The notes below the pieces were generated by a model, which did no database searches, was not told the origin of the DNA, and worked only from the letters and a program-made list of their open reading frames with translations. The translations under genes and the position numbers were made by a program. Shown here piece after piece: positions 18,309 to 27,796 of a DNA stretch of 64,000 nt (position 1 is its first letter; the number at the start of each line of letters is the position of its first letter). The stretch comes from Diaphorobacter nitroreducens. Lineage in GTDB: Bacteria; Pseudomonadota; Gammaproteobacteria; Burkholderiales; Burkholderiaceae_C. The stretch is taken from positions 232,692 to 296,691 of the forward strand of contig RJVL01000005.1 of NCBI GenBank assembly GCA_003755025.1, read 5' to 3'.

Positions 18309-19916
18309 TCAGCCGCCCGCCGCGATGGCGCGCGCCGCCGCACGGCCCGTGAGGATGCAGCCGGGCAAAAAGGTGCCTTCCAGCGAGCGCTTGCCGTTCG
18401 CACCGCCGCCGCCGAAGCCCGCCGCCTCGCCCACGCAGTACAGGCCGTCGATGGGCTGGCCTGCGCCGTCGAGCACGCGGCTGTGCAGGTCCGTCTGCAG
18501 CCCGCCCAGGCTCTTGCGCGTGATGAGCTGCATCTGGATGGCGATGAACGGCCCCGCGCCGGGTTGTTGCAGCGGTGCGGGCGCGCAGGTGCGCAGCCGG
18601 TCGGGGCCCCACTGGCGCGCGTGCAGGATGCGGCGGATCTGGTCGTCGTTGTGCAGCTTGGCGCCGTGGGCAAAGTTGGCGTCGAAGGCGTCGGCCGTGG
18701 CCTGCAGTACCTCAGGCGCCACATCGAGCGAGGCGGTGAGTGCGTTCATCTTCGCGGCCAGCCCGGCCAGGGTGTCGTCCACCAGGAAATGCGGGCTTTG
18801 CCGCTGCATCTGGCGCACCAGGCGGTGGTTGCCCAGCAGCGTTTCCTTGAGGAACTGGGGGAACTGCATGTCGCGGATGCGCTGGTTGTGCTCGGCGCCG
18901 GAGATGGCGAACTCCTTGGCTGCGATGCGCCAGTTGAGCAGGTGCCAGGTCCAGGGCTTTTCCTGCGCGGCCACACGCTGGCACAGCCAGTGCGTGTCGA
19001 AGCCGGTGACCAGCGGCGCGGGGCCGATGCGCTCGCCCCGGTGGTTCAGCCACAGCGCCGACTTGCACGGGATGGCCGACAGGCCGTGCCCGTCGAAATG
19101 CGGAAACGGGTGTGGAAAGCCCGCGGCGTAGTTCCACATCTCGCCCGCGTGGGTGATCTGCGCGCCCAGCGTGGCGGCGTGGCGGTGCAATTTGCCATCG
19201 GCGAAGGGGTGCGCGCCATTGAGCATGGCGGCGGGGCGCGGCCGGCCATGGGGCCAGTTGGCGCGGGTCTCCTCGTGCCCGCCGTTGATGCCGCCCATGG
19301 CCAGCACCACCACCGGGGCGTGCAGCCGCACCTCTTCGCCCGTGGCTTCGTTCACCGCCACGGCGCCGGAGATCCGTCCACCCTGGTGGTCCAGTGCCGT
19401 GGCGCGGTGGCCGTGTAGCAGTGTGAGCCTGCTGCCTTCACCCACACGGCGCAGTGCCGCGATCAGGCAGCGCGTGAGTTCGCGCGAGGTGCCCCAGACG
19501 ATGTGGTAGCGCGGCAGGCTGTTGCCCTCGCCCTGCAGGCCGCGTTCCACCCAGTTCACCGCGGGCATGAACTTCACGCCCTCCTGCAGCAGCCAGTCGT
19601 GCACCTGCGCGCGCGAGTGCTCCACGTAGTGGCGCGCCCAGGCGCGGGGCCAGTGGTCGTCGGGCCCCAGCTCGCCAAAGCGCAGCCAGTCGGCCAGCGC
19701 ACGCTCGGGCGTGTCGGGGATCTTCATCTTCGCCTGCAGCGGCGTGCCCACCAGGGCCATGCCGCCGAAGGCCCACAGCGCCAGGCCGCCGAAGCGTTCG
19801 GGCGTGTCGCGGTCCACCAGCGTGACGCGCTGGCCCGCGCGCAGCAGCTCCAGCGCGGCCACGATGCCGGCCAGACCGCCACCAATGACGACGGTGTCGG
19901 AATGTTGGATTGCCAT
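18309..19916 (-). CDS. FAD-binding dehydrogenase (KstD/flavocytochrome-like)
   Basis: A 535-residue flavoprotein starting MAIQHSDTVVIGGGLAGIVAA, the FAD dinucleotide motif. It has WGTSRELTRCLIAALRR, VVVLAMGGINGGHEET, and a C-terminal FAD-closing segment GLYCVGEAAGFGGGGANGKR followed by LEGTFLPGCILTGRAAAR. The layout matches FAD-dependent 3-ketosteroid-dehydrogenase/fumarate-reductase-like proteins annotated simply as FAD-binding dehydrogenase. No signal peptide. It is first gene of a minus-strand operon, divergent from an AraC regulator that probably controls it. Substrate unknown. Confidence 0.85.
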   Translation of the reverse strand: MAIQHSDTVVIGGGLAGIVAALELLRAGQRVTLVDRDTPERFGGLALWAFGGMALVGTPLQAKMKIPDTPERALADWLRFGELGPDDHWPRAWARHYVEHSRAQVHDWLLQEGVKFMPAVNWVERGLQGEGNSLPRYHIVWGTSRELTRCLIAALRRVGEGSRLTLLHGHRATALDHQGGRISGAVAVNEATGEEVRLHAPVVVLAMGGINGGHEETRANWPHGRPRPAAMLNGAHPFADGKLHRHAATLGAQITHAGEMWNYAAGFPHPFPHFDGHGLSAIPCKSALWLNHRGERIGPAPLVTGFDTHWLCQRVAAQEKPWTWHLLNWRIAAKEFAISGAEHNQRIRDMQFPQFLKETLLGNHRLVRQMQRQSPHFLVDDTLAGLAAKMNALTASLDVAPEVLQATADAFDANFAHGAKLHNDDQIRRILHARQWGPDRLRTCAPAPLQQPGAGPFIAIQMQLITRKSLGGLQTDLHSRVLDGAGQPIDGLYCVGEAAGFGGGGANGKRSLEGTFLPGCILTGRAAARAIAAGG

Positions 19917-19942
19917 GCGGCTGTCTCCTTGCGCGCTCTGTG

Positions 19943-19983
19943 TGGCGCACTGCCGGCCAAGATAGCGGCATATCATGGCGCAC
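19943..19983. promoter_or_regulatory. candidate AraC-type operator: two direct TGGCGCAC repeats
   Basis: TGGCGCAC occurs at 19943-19950 and again at 19976-19983, start to start 33 bp, in the 91-bp gap between the divergent FAD dehydrogenase and AraC genes. Tandem half-sites in the same orientation fit AraC-family binding. Inference only. Confidence 0.45.
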
Positions 19984-20007
19984 CATAGACTTTGGAGGCC
20001 ATAGAAA

Positions 20008-21045
20008 TTGACCTTGCAGGCCAGCGTTTCGATGAGTTGGGTGAACACCGTGCTGGCCGCCGCCGAGCGCGCGGGCGTGGTGCGCGAGCGCCTGCTGGCG
20101 CAGGCGGGTATCGCACCGGCCGAGCTGGCGCACGAGCGCTGGCCCATTGACCACATCACGCGGCTGTGGCGCGCAGCCGTGCACTGCACGCAGGATTCGG
20201 GTTTTGGCCTCAAGGTGGGGGCACAGGTGGGGCCGGGCAGTTTCAATGTGGTGAGCTACCTGCTGCAGTCCGCGTCCAGCCTGCGCGCGGCCATTGCCGC
20301 GGTGCAGCAGTACCAGCGCCTCATCAGCGACGGCGGGCGTTTCCAGATGATCGCGGGCGAAACCACCAGCTGGGTGGTGTACCACCCGCGCCAGGGCGCG
20401 CTGGCATTCAGCCCGCACCAGATCGAGGCGGTGCTGGCCGCGGTCGTGGCGTTTGCGCGGTGGGTCACGGGACAGGTGGTGCGTCCGCGGCAGGTGCAGT
20501 TCAGCCAGGCACGCATCGGGCCGCTGGCGGGTTACCGCGAGGCCTTAGGCTGCGCCGTGGAATTCGAGCAGGCCTTCAGCGGCGTGCTGCTGGACAACGC
20601 GCTGCTGGACGCGCCGCTGCCCCAGGCCGACGAGCAGCTCGCGCGCCTGCACCGCGAACATGCGACGACACGGCTGGCGGCACTGTCAGCGCCGGCCGAC
20701 CTGGCACAGGCGCTGCACGCATGGATGGCCGATCAATTGCAAGCGCCGCTGCAAGGCAAGGCCCCCGAGCGCGCCCAGGCCGCGGCAGCGCTGGGACTGA
20801 GCGAGCGCACCCTGGCGCGACGCATGCAGGCGCTGGGCTTGAGCTACACCGCCGTACTGGACGCGGCGCGGCACCAGGCCGCACTGCACGCGCTGGCGCA
20901 GGCGGACCGCCCGCTGGGCGAGATCAGCCAGTCGCTGGGGTTCGCGGAGCCCAGCGTGTTCAACCGGGCCTTTCGCCGCTGGACAGGCTGCACACCGGGG
21001 CAGTGGCGGCAGGCCGCAAGGCCACCGGGCGAGCCCTCGGCGTGA
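20008..21045 (+). CDS. AraC family transcriptional regulator
   Basis: A 345-residue regulator. Residues about 20-205 form an Arabinose_bd-type sensor domain (VSYLLQSASSLRAAIAAVQQ and LGCAVEFEQAFSGVLLDNAL). Residues about 240-340 form the two-helix-turn-helix AraC DNA-binding domain (RAQAAAALGLSERTLARRMQ, and EISQSLGFAEPSVFNRAFRR with WTGCTPGQWR). The TTG start was chosen because GGAGG lies 9 nt upstream; ATG 20032 is an alternative. Divergent placement makes it the likely activator of the FAD dehydrogenase operon. Confidence 0.9.
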   Translation: MTLQASVSMSWVNTVLAAAERAGVVRERLLAQAGIAPAELAHERWPIDHITRLWRAAVHCTQDSGFGLKVGAQVGPGSFNVVSYLLQSASSLRAAIAAVQQYQRLISDGGRFQMIAGETTSWVVYHPRQGALAFSPHQIEAVLAAVVAFARWVTGQVVRPRQVQFSQARIGPLAGYREALGCAVEFEQAFSGVLLDNALLDAPLPQADEQLARLHREHATTRLAALSAPADLAQALHAWMADQLQAPLQGKAPERAQAAAALGLSERTLARRMQALGLSYTAVLDAARHQAALHALAQADRPLGEISQSLGFAEPSVFNRAFRRWTGCTPGQWRQAARPPGEPSA

Positions 21046-21093
21046 CCATGCGTACGTCCTGTGGCGGGTGCCGCCAGGCAACGCGCGCAGCGG

Positions 21094-21423
21094 CTACGGC
21101 AGCGCCTCAGGCGTGGGTGCCACCTGCTCCTGCGGCGGGGCATCCGGCAGCGGCTGCGGTGCGCCGCCTTCGCGGTAGCGGACGGTGATGCCGCTGTGGT
21201 CTTCTTCGTCTTCGGTCATCGCGTCATAGGCCTTGCCCACGCCTTTACCGACAACCTTGGCCGTGCCCACGGCGGCGTCGGCCGCGAGCCCCACGGCGGT
21301 CGCCGTGACACTGACGGCGGCTGAACCCACCGCCACCACCGTGCACCCCGAAAGCAAGGCGCACAAAAAAACCCCTGCCGCCGCAAGGCGCAGGGGCTGG
21401 CGCGATCGCCGAGGCTGGGGCAT
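21094..21423 (-). CDS. small lipoprotein
   Basis: A 109-residue precursor whose signal sequence ends LCALLSGC, a lipobox with the lipidated cysteine near residue 27. The mature part is rich in Ala, Val and Thr with a GKGVGKAYDAM segment, an acidic patch (EDEED) and a proline-rich tail. No enzymatic motif is seen; function unknown. Its ATG overlaps the metG stop codon by one base (TGATG), implying translational coupling to metG. Confidence 0.8.
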   Translation of the reverse strand: MPQPRRSRQPLRLAAAGVFLCALLSGCTVVAVGSAAVSVTATAVGLAADAAVGTAKVVGKGVGKAYDAMTEDEEDHSGITVRYREGGAPQPLPDAPPQEQVAPTPEALP

Positions 21424-23489
21424 CAGTGGATGCGCATGCCTGGCTGCGCGCCGGGGAAGGGCTCCAGTACGAAGATGCCGGGGTGCGCCTTCTCGTCGGC
21501 GTGGCTGGCGGCCAGCACCATGCCCTCGCTCAGGCCGAACTTCATCTTGCGCGGCGCCAGATTGGCCACCATCACCGTGAGCTTGCCCTGCAGGTCCTCG
21601 GGCTTGTACATGCTGGCGATGCCGCTGAAGACGTTGCGTGTCTGCCCTTCGCCCACGTCCAGTGTCAGGCGCAGCAGCTTGGTGGAGCCTTCCACGGCCT
21701 CGCATTTCACGATCTTCGCGATGCGCAGGTCCACCTTGGCAAAGTCGTCGATGGTGATCGTCGGGGCGATTTCCTCTCCGCCGGGGATGGCCTTTTCGAC
21801 CACGGGAGCCGGCGGCTCGAACAGCGCGTCCAGTTGCTCCTGCGTCACGCGCTGCATCAGGTGCTGGTACTGGCCGATCTGGTGGCCGGCGCCCAGGGGC
21901 TGGGCCACTTCGGCAAACTGCTCGGGCGGCACGATGAGAAAGCGCGCCACCTCGGCCGCCACCTGCGGCAGGATGGGCTTGAGGTAGATCGTCAGGATGC
22001 GGAAGGCTTCGATGCAGGTGGTGCAGACGTCCTGCAGGCGCGCCTCCATGCCTTCCTGCTTGGCCAGCTCCCAGGGCTTGTTGGCGTCCACGTAGCTGTT
22101 CACGCGGTCGCACAGCAGCATGGTCTCGCGCACGGCACGGGCCGTGTCGCGCGCCTCGTAGGCCGCAACGATGGGACCGGCCTGTTCGCGCAGCTGCGCC
22201 AGCAGCGCCTGGCCATCGGCGCTGACTTCGCCCAGCTTGCCGCCGAAGCGCTTGAAGATGAAGCCCGCGGCACGGCTGGCGATGTTCACGTACTTGCCGA
22301 TCAGGTCGGAATTCACGCGGGCCATGAAGTCTTCGGGGTTGAAGTCGATGTCTTCGTTCTTGCCGTTGAGCTTGGCGCCCAGGTAGTAGCGCAGCCACTC
22401 GGGGTTCATGCCCAGGGCCAGGTATTTGAGCGGGTCCAGCCCCGTGCCGCGGCTCTTGCTCATCTTCTCGCCGTTGTTCACGGTCATGAAGCCGTGCACG
22501 CAGATCTTCGTGGGCGTCTTGCGGCCGCTGAACTTCAGCATGGCGGGCCAGAACAGCGTGTGGAAGGTGATGATGTCCTTGCCGATGAAGTGGTACTGCT
22601 CCAGCTGCGGGTCGGCCATGTAGGCGTCGTAGTCCTCGCCGCGCTTGTTCAAGAGGTTCTTGAGCGAGGCCAGGTAGCCCACGGGGGCGTCCAGCCACAC
22701 GTAGAAGTACTTGCCCGGCGCATCGGGGATCTCGATGCCGAAATAGGGGGCGTCGCGGGAGATGTCCCAGTCGTCCAGACCTTCGCTGGTCGTGCCGTCG
22801 GGATTGGTGCGCGTGCCGAACCATTCCTTGATCTTGGCGGCCACTTCGGGCTGCACATGCTGGCCGTTCTGCGTCCACTCGGTCAGGAACTCCACCGCGC
22901 GCGGGTCGGAGAGCTTGAAGAAGAAGTGCTCGGAGGTCTTGAGCACCGGCTTGGCGCCCGACAGCGCCGAGTACGGGTTGATCAGGTCGGTGGGCGCGTA
23001 GACCGAGCTGCAGACCTCGCAGTTGTCGCCGTACTGGTCCTTGGCATGGCAGCGCGGGCACTCGCCCTTGATGAAGCGGTCGGGCAGGAACATGTTCTTC
23101 TCGGGGTCGAAGAACTGCTCGATGGTGCGCGTCTCGATGAAGCCGGCGGCCTTCAGGTCCAGGTAGATCTGCTGGGACAGCTCGTGGTTCTCCGGGCTGT
23201 CGGTGTTGCTCCAGTTGTCGAAGGCAATGTGAAAGCCATCCAGGTATTGCTTGCGTCCGGCGGCGATGTCGGCCACAAACTGCTGGGGCGTCTTACCCGC
23301 CTTCTCGGCGGCAATCATGATGGGCGCGCCATGGGCGTCGTCCGCGCCGACGAAATTGACCGCGTTGCCCTGCATGCGCTGTGCGCGCACCCAGGTGTCG
23401 GCCTGGATGTACTCCATGATGTGGCCGATGTGGAAATTGCCGTTGGCATACGGCAGGGCGGTGGTGACGAAGATCTTGCGTGCGGTCAT
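21423..23489 (-). CDS. metG: methionyl-tRNA synthetase
   Basis: Class I synthetase charging tRNA-Met. The 688-residue protein has [15 protein letters not shown] (HIGH motif), a zinc knuckle with CPRC and [13 protein letters not shown] (KMSKS motif) near residue 340, and [14 protein letters not shown]-terminal OB-fold tRNA-binding domain from about residue 585 ([20 protein letters not shown]) promotes dimerisation, as in the long bacterial form. The start [17 protein letters not shown] is the family norm. A lipoprotein gene is coupled downstream. Confidence 0.98.
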   Translation of the reverse strand: MTARKIFVTTALPYANGNFHIGHIMEYIQADTWVRAQRMQGNAVNFVGADDAHGAPIMIAAEKAGKTPQQFVADIAAGRKQYLDGFHIAFDNWSNTDSPENHELSQQIYLDLKAAGFIETRTIEQFFDPEKNMFLPDRFIKGECPRCHAKDQYGDNCEVCSSVYAPTDLINPYSALSGAKPVLKTSEHFFFKLSDPRAVEFLTEWTQNGQHVQPEVAAKIKEWFGTRTNPDGTTSEGLDDWDISRDAPYFGIEIPDAPGKYFYVWLDAPVGYLASLKNLLNKRGEDYDAYMADPQLEQYHFIGKDIITFHTLFWPAMLKFSGRKTPTKICVHGFMTVNNGEKMSKSRGTGLDPLKYLALGMNPEWLRYYLGAKLNGKNEDIDFNPEDFMARVNSDLIGKYVNIASRAAGFIFKRFGGKLGEVSADGQALLAQLREQAGPIVAAYEARDTARAVRETMLLCDRVNSYVDANKPWELAKQEGMEARLQDVCTTCIEAFRILTIYLKPILPQVAAEVARFLIVPPEQFAEVAQPLGAGHQIGQYQHLMQRVTQEQLDALFEPPAPVVEKAIPGGEEIAPTITIDDFAKVDLRIAKIVKCEAVEGSTKLLRLTLDVGEGQTRNVFSGIASMYKPEDLQGKLTVMVANLAPRKMKFGLSEGMVLAASHADEKAHPGIFVLEPFPGAQPGMRIH

Positions 23490-23548
23490 CGGGGGCGGCT
23501 CTCCAGTCGCCTCGGGTTTCGAGGCGCAACCCTCGATTTTAGGGCGTG

Positions 23549-24781
23549 TCAGTTCCGCGGCGCCCGCACGGGATTGCCGTGGTCCTGCCAGCCGAAGAAG
23601 GCGCAGATCTCGCTGCGCCGCGCCAGCGCGTCCCCGTGGCCCAGCGCCATGAGCTCGCGCGTGTAGCCGCGCTCGAACAGCAAATAGCTGGCCAGCGCGC
23701 CGGTGCCGGCGTCAGGCCGGTCGGCGCGCACGCCCAGCGCGCTGAGCAGGGTGCGGATGGTCCCCGGCAGATCGCACACATGCCGTGCCGCCATCTCGTC
23801 CAGGTTGCGCGAGGGGGCGAACACCAGCAGATCCAGCGGCCGCAGCGGGCTGTGGCTGCGGGCCTCGGGCGGAATCAGCGCCAGCGTCTGGTTGATGCGC
23901 TGAGCGCGCTCGATATCCACCGACAGCGCATCCAGAAAGATGTTGGACAGCGTGTGGCCCGCCACCTGGGCCAGCGCCGGGTAGGGCTGCTGCGTGCCAG
24001 CCATGCAGGGGCGCGGCGGCTCATAGGTGCGGCTGGTGCCCACCACCAGCAGGCGCCACGCACCCAGGTGGATGGCGGGCGCCAGCGGCGCGGTCTGGCG
24101 CATGGAGCCGTCGCCGAAGTATTCGGTGTGCCCGTCGATGGCCAGTGGCGCTGCCGGGAACATGAACGGAATGGCCGACGAGGCCAGCAGGTGGTTGCGC
24201 GTGATGGGGCCGCGCGCGGATTTGCGCAATGAGCGTACCCAGGGCTCCTGGGCGTCTCCGGCGTCAAAGAACGCCACGTGCTGGCCCGAGCTGTAGCTGG
24301 ACGCGGTCACCGCCAGGGCGCGCAGATGGCCCGCGCGGATCAACCGCGGCACGCGCGCCAGCGGCACCAACTGGTCCAGCAGCTGCGCGAGCGGCGCGTT
24401 GTCCAGCAGCGAGTGCGGGCGCATGCGGCTCCAGCGGGTGAGAGCCCAGCCCAGCGACAGCAGCGTGAGCCAGCGCGCGCCGCTGCGCATCACGCTCAGG
24501 GAGTCGGCGCGGTACACCTGTCGGGCATGGAACTGGGTCCACACGCGCGCCAGGCGCCGCACCGTGCGGTCGAACTGGTCCGCGCCACAGGCCAGGGCCG
24601 CCGCGTTGATGGCTCCGGCCGAGGTGCCGGTGAGGATGCCGAATGGCCCCGGCCCGCGCCGCTCGCCGCAAGCCAGCCGCAGGTCGGCAATCGCCTGCAG
24701 CACGCCCACCTGGTAGGCGGCGCGCGCGCCGCCGCCCATCAGCACCAGGCCGGTGTGCGCAGGGGCAGGGGAGTGGGTCAT
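23549..24781 (-). CDS. patatin-like phospholipase family protein
   Basis: A 410-residue alpha/beta hydrolase of the patatin type. It has the oxyanion and entry motif [19 protein letters not shown] at residues 11-29, the nucleophile elbow [10 protein letters not shown] (Ser in GxSxG), and the catalytic-dyad aspartate in [15 protein letters not shown] region [20 protein letters not shown] and a C-terminal helical tail follow. No signal peptide. It probably hydrolyses membrane lipids or acyl esters; substrate unknown. It stands between metG and the Mrr-like gene on the same strand. Confidence 0.92.
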   Translation of the reverse strand: MTHSPAPAHTGLVLMGGGARAAYQVGVLQAIADLRLACGERRGPGPFGILTGTSAGAINAAALACGADQFDRTVRRLARVWTQFHARQVYRADSLSVMRSGARWLTLLSLGWALTRWSRMRPHSLLDNAPLAQLLDQLVPLARVPRLIRAGHLRALAVTASSYSSGQHVAFFDAGDAQEPWVRSLRKSARGPITRNHLLASSAIPFMFPAAPLAIDGHTEYFGDGSMRQTAPLAPAIHLGAWRLLVVGTSRTYEPPRPCMAGTQQPYPALAQVAGHTLSNIFLDALSVDIERAQRINQTLALIPPEARSHSPLRPLDLLVFAPSRNLDEMAARHVCDLPGTIRTLLSALGVRADRPDAGTGALASYLLFERGYTRELMALGHGDALARRSEICAFFGWQDHGNPVRAPRN

Positions 24782-24811
24782 GGAGCCACGCGGCTTGGGT
24801 TGCGCTTTTTT

Positions 24812-25393
24812 TTAACCTGCGGGCGTGGCCTTGAGCAGCAGGGCAGCCAGGGCATCGCCCTCCAGCAGCACCACGCCATGCTCGCGCGCAAAGCTGCGTG
24901 CGGTCTCGCTCACGGTGCCGGTCAGCGCCACGTACACGGCCTGCGCGCCTTGCTGCTGCGCTTGGGCGTGCAGTTCACGCAGGGGTTCCACACCATGGGT
25001 GGCGGCCTTCCAGCGGCGTGCGGCCACCAGCACCGCGCGGTCGCCCTGCGTGATGCGCAGGTCCGCGTGCAGGCCGGCCAGGCGCTGCACCTCGTGCCCC
25101 TCGGTGCGCCATGCGCGCTCCAGCGTGTTGGCGAAATCCTTCCACGGCATGGCGGCAGCGGCCTGCAGGGCACCCTGAACGCGCGCGGCGCTGGGGGCGC
25201 GCCACTGGCGCCACGCGGCGATGCAGCCGATCACGGCGATCGGCAGCGCGCCCATGGCGGCGAACGGGGCGATGTCCCTCGGCAGCAGTGCGCCGCAGAC
25301 GAGCACGATGGCGGCGGCGATGGCAAAGCTCACCCACCAGGGCGAGCGCAGCAGGATTGCGAAGCCCGAGTTCGGGGCCATCTTCAGTTTCAC
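24812..25393 (-). CDS. restriction-endonuclease-like (Mrr fold) membrane protein
   Basis: A 193-residue protein with two N-terminal membrane helices (residues about 17-37 and 43-60) and a C-terminal Mrr_cat-like fold (KDFANTLERAWRTEGHEVQR, then VLVAARRWKAATHGVEPLRELH). In active Mrr enzymes the second strand reads roughly QxKRW; here it reads AARRW, so the catalytic glutamine and lysine look replaced. It may bind but not cut nucleic acid. The GTG start has AGGA 8 nt upstream; an ATG four codons later is the alternative. Confidence 0.7.
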   Translation of the reverse strand: MKLKMAPNSGFAILLRSPWWVSFAIAAAIVLVCGALLPRDIAPFAAMGALPIAVIGCIAAWRQWRAPSAARVQGALQAAAAMPWKDFANTLERAWRTEGHEVQRLAGLHADLRITQGDRAVLVAARRWKAATHGVEPLRELHAQAQQQGAQAVYVALTGTVSETARSFAREHGVVLLEGDALAALLLKATPAG

Positions 25394-25485
25394 AAAGGAG
25401 TCCTTGAGGAATGAGGTGGGTTTGAGCCTAGCTGAAGGCGGCGTGTTCCCGTACGAATCGCCGGGATTTCATGTGCGCGAGAGGT

Positions 25486-25543
25486 TTTCAAAAATGATAG
25501 CTGCTTGCGCTTATCCATAAAACGCTGCAGCCTGATTTGATGC
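25486..25543 (+). repeat. dispersed repeat, copy 6
   Basis: TTTTCAAAAATGATAGCTG, then CTTGCGCTT and a modified right arm AAACGCTGCAGCCTGATTTG. Ends just before the mnmH stop codon. Confidence 0.85.
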
Positions 25544-25547
25544 CAAA

Positions 25548-26597
25548 CTATTCCAGCGCCAGCACGGCCTGCGCCACGCTGGCGATGCCCTCGGGCGACA
25601 GGTCCGGCGCGCCCACGCGCTGGCGTGTCTCCCAGTGCGTGAAGTTGCGCGCCTGCGAGCGTCCGTAGTGCGGGTCGTAGTGCAGCAGCATCAGCTCGGC
25701 GAACAGCGCGGACAGCTCCCCCGCCCGGGCCCAGGCCTGCCAGCGCTGCACGACTTCCTTGCCCTGCAGCTCGGTGAGTGTGCCCAGGCGCTTGGCCAGT
25801 GCATCGGGGTCGTCGCCCAGGTAAGCGTAGTCGCGCAGCAGGTAGGCCAGGCGCTCTTCGGGCGTGGCTTCGATCTCGATGCACGCGGCGGCGCGCAGGC
25901 GTTGCACCAGCGGCACGGGTACCGTGAGGCGGCCGATGCGCGCGCTCTCACCCTCCACATACACGGGGCGGGACAGGTCCAGCGCCTCCAGTGCGGTGGC
26001 GATCTGTGTCTCGAAATTTTTTTGCGATGGCTGGGGCACGCCCGGCAGCGCGCCGAGCAGTGAGCCCTTGTGGCGGGCGTAGTGCTCCAGGTCCAGCACC
26101 TGCGCGCCCATGCCGGCCAGTTGCTGCAGCACGCGCGTCTTGGCACTGCCGGTGGCGCCCACCAGCACGCGCAGCTCCAGCTGCGGCACCAGGGTCTCGA
26201 TCTGCGTCATCACATGGCGGCGAAAGGACTTGTAGCCGCCGGCGAGCTGCTGCGCGTCCCAGCCCACCAGGCGCATCCACTGCACCATGGAGCCGCTGCG
26301 CATGCCGCCGCGCCAGCAGTAGACCAGCGGGCGCCAGTGCGCAGGCTTGTCGGCGAAATGCGTGCGCAGGTGGTGCGCCAGGTTGGCCGCCACCATGGCC
26401 CCGCCCACGCGGCGCGCCTCGAAGGCGCTTTGCTGCACGTAGATGGTGCCGACGATGGCGCGCTCCTCGTCGTTCAGCACCGGGCAGTTGATCGCGCCGG
26501 GGATGTGGTCCTCGGCGTATTCGGCGGGCGAGCGCGCGTCGATGAGGGCGTCGAACTGGTGGCGGTCTTCGGGACGGATGGGGCGGTGGTGGGACAC
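25548..26597 (-). CDS. mnmH: tRNA 2-selenouridine synthase
   Basis: Replaces sulfur by selenium at the wobble uridine of certain tRNAs, using selenophosphate from SelD. The 349-residue protein has an N-terminal rhodanese domain (LIDARSPAEYAEDHIPGAIN) with active cysteine in YCWRGGMRSGS. A C-terminal P-loop domain follows (VLVGATGSAKTRVL, Walker-A-like with Ala for the usual last Gly). A GTG start giving VSHHRPIRPED was chosen since upstream codons do not resemble the family. Divergent from selD across about 130 bp. Confidence 0.92.
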   Translation of the reverse strand: MSHHRPIRPEDRHQFDALIDARSPAEYAEDHIPGAINCPVLNDEERAIVGTIYVQQSAFEARRVGGAMVAANLAHHLRTHFADKPAHWRPLVYCWRGGMRSGSMVQWMRLVGWDAQQLAGGYKSFRRHVMTQIETLVPQLELRVLVGATGSAKTRVLQQLAGMGAQVLDLEHYARHKGSLLGALPGVPQPSQKNFETQIATALEALDLSRPVYVEGESARIGRLTVPVPLVQRLRAAACIEIEATPEERLAYLLRDYAYLGDDPDALAKRLGTLTELQGKEVVQRWQAWARAGELSALFAELMLLHYDPHYGRSQARNFTHWETRQRVGAPDLSPEGIASVAQAVLALE

Positions 26598-26725
26598 GGG
26601 AATGCGGTGCTGAACAAAGCCGGGCAGGTGCGAATCTGGGATGATGCGCGCGGCGCGCCCGCGGCACACTTTTTTGCGTCGGGGCAGGCGCCATTGTCCG
26701 TCACCGCGCTTTTTCCCTGTTTGCC

Positions 26726-27796
26726 ATGAATGCTTCAGCACCCACCGCCGCCCCTTCCCATCCGCGCCTGACCTCGCTATCGCATGGCGGCGGTTGCGGC
26801 TGCAAGATCGCGCCGGGCGTGCTGTCGCAGATCCTGCAGCAAAGCGGCGCGGGCGCCGTCATGCCGCCCGAGTTGATGGTGGGCATCGAGACCTCGGACG
26901 ACGCGGCCGTGTACCGCCTGAACGAGAGCCAGGCGCTGGTGGCTACCACGGACTTCTTCATGCCCATCGTGGACGACCCATACGAGTTCGGCCGCATCGC
27001 CGCCACCAACGCGCTGTCCGACGTGTACGCCATGGGCGGCAAGCCCATCATGGCGCTGGCGCTGGTGGCCATGCCGGTGAACACGCTGCCGCTGGACGTG
27101 ATCGGCGCCATCGTGCGCGGCGGACAGGACGTGTGCCGCGCGGCGGGCATCCCGATCGCGGGCGGCCACACCATCGACTCGGTCGAGCCCATCTACGGCC
27201 TGGTGGCCATGGGCCTGGTGCACCCGGACCGGGTGCGCCGCAACGCCGGCGCCCAGCCGGGCGACGTGCTGGTGCTGGGCAAACCGCTGGGCGTGGGCGT
27301 GTATTCGGCCGCGCTGAAGAAGGAGCAACTGGCCGACGCCCACTACCGCGAGATGATTGCCGCCACCACGCGCCTGAACACCCCCGGCCCGCTGCTGGCC
27401 GAGCTGCCCGGCGTGCACGCCATCACCGACGTGACGGGCTTCGGCCTGGCCGGCCATGCGCTGGAGGTGGCGCGCGGCGCGGGCGTCACGGTGCAGATCG
27501 ACTGGTCGCGCGTGCCGCTGCTGCCCGGCGTGGCGGACCTGGCCGCGGCGGGCTTCGTGACCGGCGCCAGCGGCCGCAACTGGGCCGGCTATGGCGAGGG
27601 CGTGGCGCTGGCCGCCGGCCTGCCGGCCACCGCACAGGCGTTGGTGACGGACCCGCAGACCTCGGGCGGCCTGCTGGTGGCCAGCGCGCCGGACAGCGTG
27701 CAGGACGTGCTCGCGGTGTTCGCGCGCGAGGGCTTCGCGCAGGCGGCGGTGATTGGCAGCGTGCAGGCGGGGCCGGCACGGCTGGAGCTGCGTTGA
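26726..27796 (+). CDS. selD: selenide, water dikinase (selenophosphate synthetase)
   Basis: Makes selenophosphate from selenide and ATP. The 356-residue protein carries HGGGCGCKIAP, with Cys24 and Lys27 matching catalytic Cys17 and Lys20 of the E. coli enzyme; it is the cysteine, not selenocysteine, form. GIETSDDAAVYRL, ATTDFFMPIVDDPYEFGRIA, GGHTIDSVEP and a C-terminal SGGLLVA complete the PurM-like fold. It is divergent from mnmH, and the downstream transporter gene starts within its stop codon. Confidence 0.96.
   Translation: MNASAPTAAPSHPRLTSLSHGGGCGCKIAPGVLSQILQQSGAGAVMPPELMVGIETSDDAAVYRLNESQALVATTDFFMPIVDDPYEFGRIAATNALSDVYAMGGKPIMALALVAMPVNTLPLDVIGAIVRGGQDVCRAAGIPIAGGHTIDSVEPIYGLVAMGLVHPDRVRRNAGAQPGDVLVLGKPLGVGVYSAALKKEQLADAHYREMIAATTRLNTPGPLLAELPGVHAITDVTGFGLAGHALEVARGAGVTVQIDWSRVPLLPGVADLAAAGFVTGASGRNWAGYGEGVALAAGLPATAQALVTDPQTSGGLLVASAPDSVQDVLAVFAREGFAQAAVIGSVQAGPARLELR

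Noticed and set aside
18309-20246. A longer open frame extending the FAD dehydrogenase upstream by 110 codons
   Set aside because: The extension runs antisense through the AraC gene start and the divergent promoter; the FAD-binding motif begins at the chosen ATG.
21426-23666. 746-codon plus-strand open frame opposite metG
   Set aside because: Antisense shadow of metG; composition is the typical GC-rich complementary frame.
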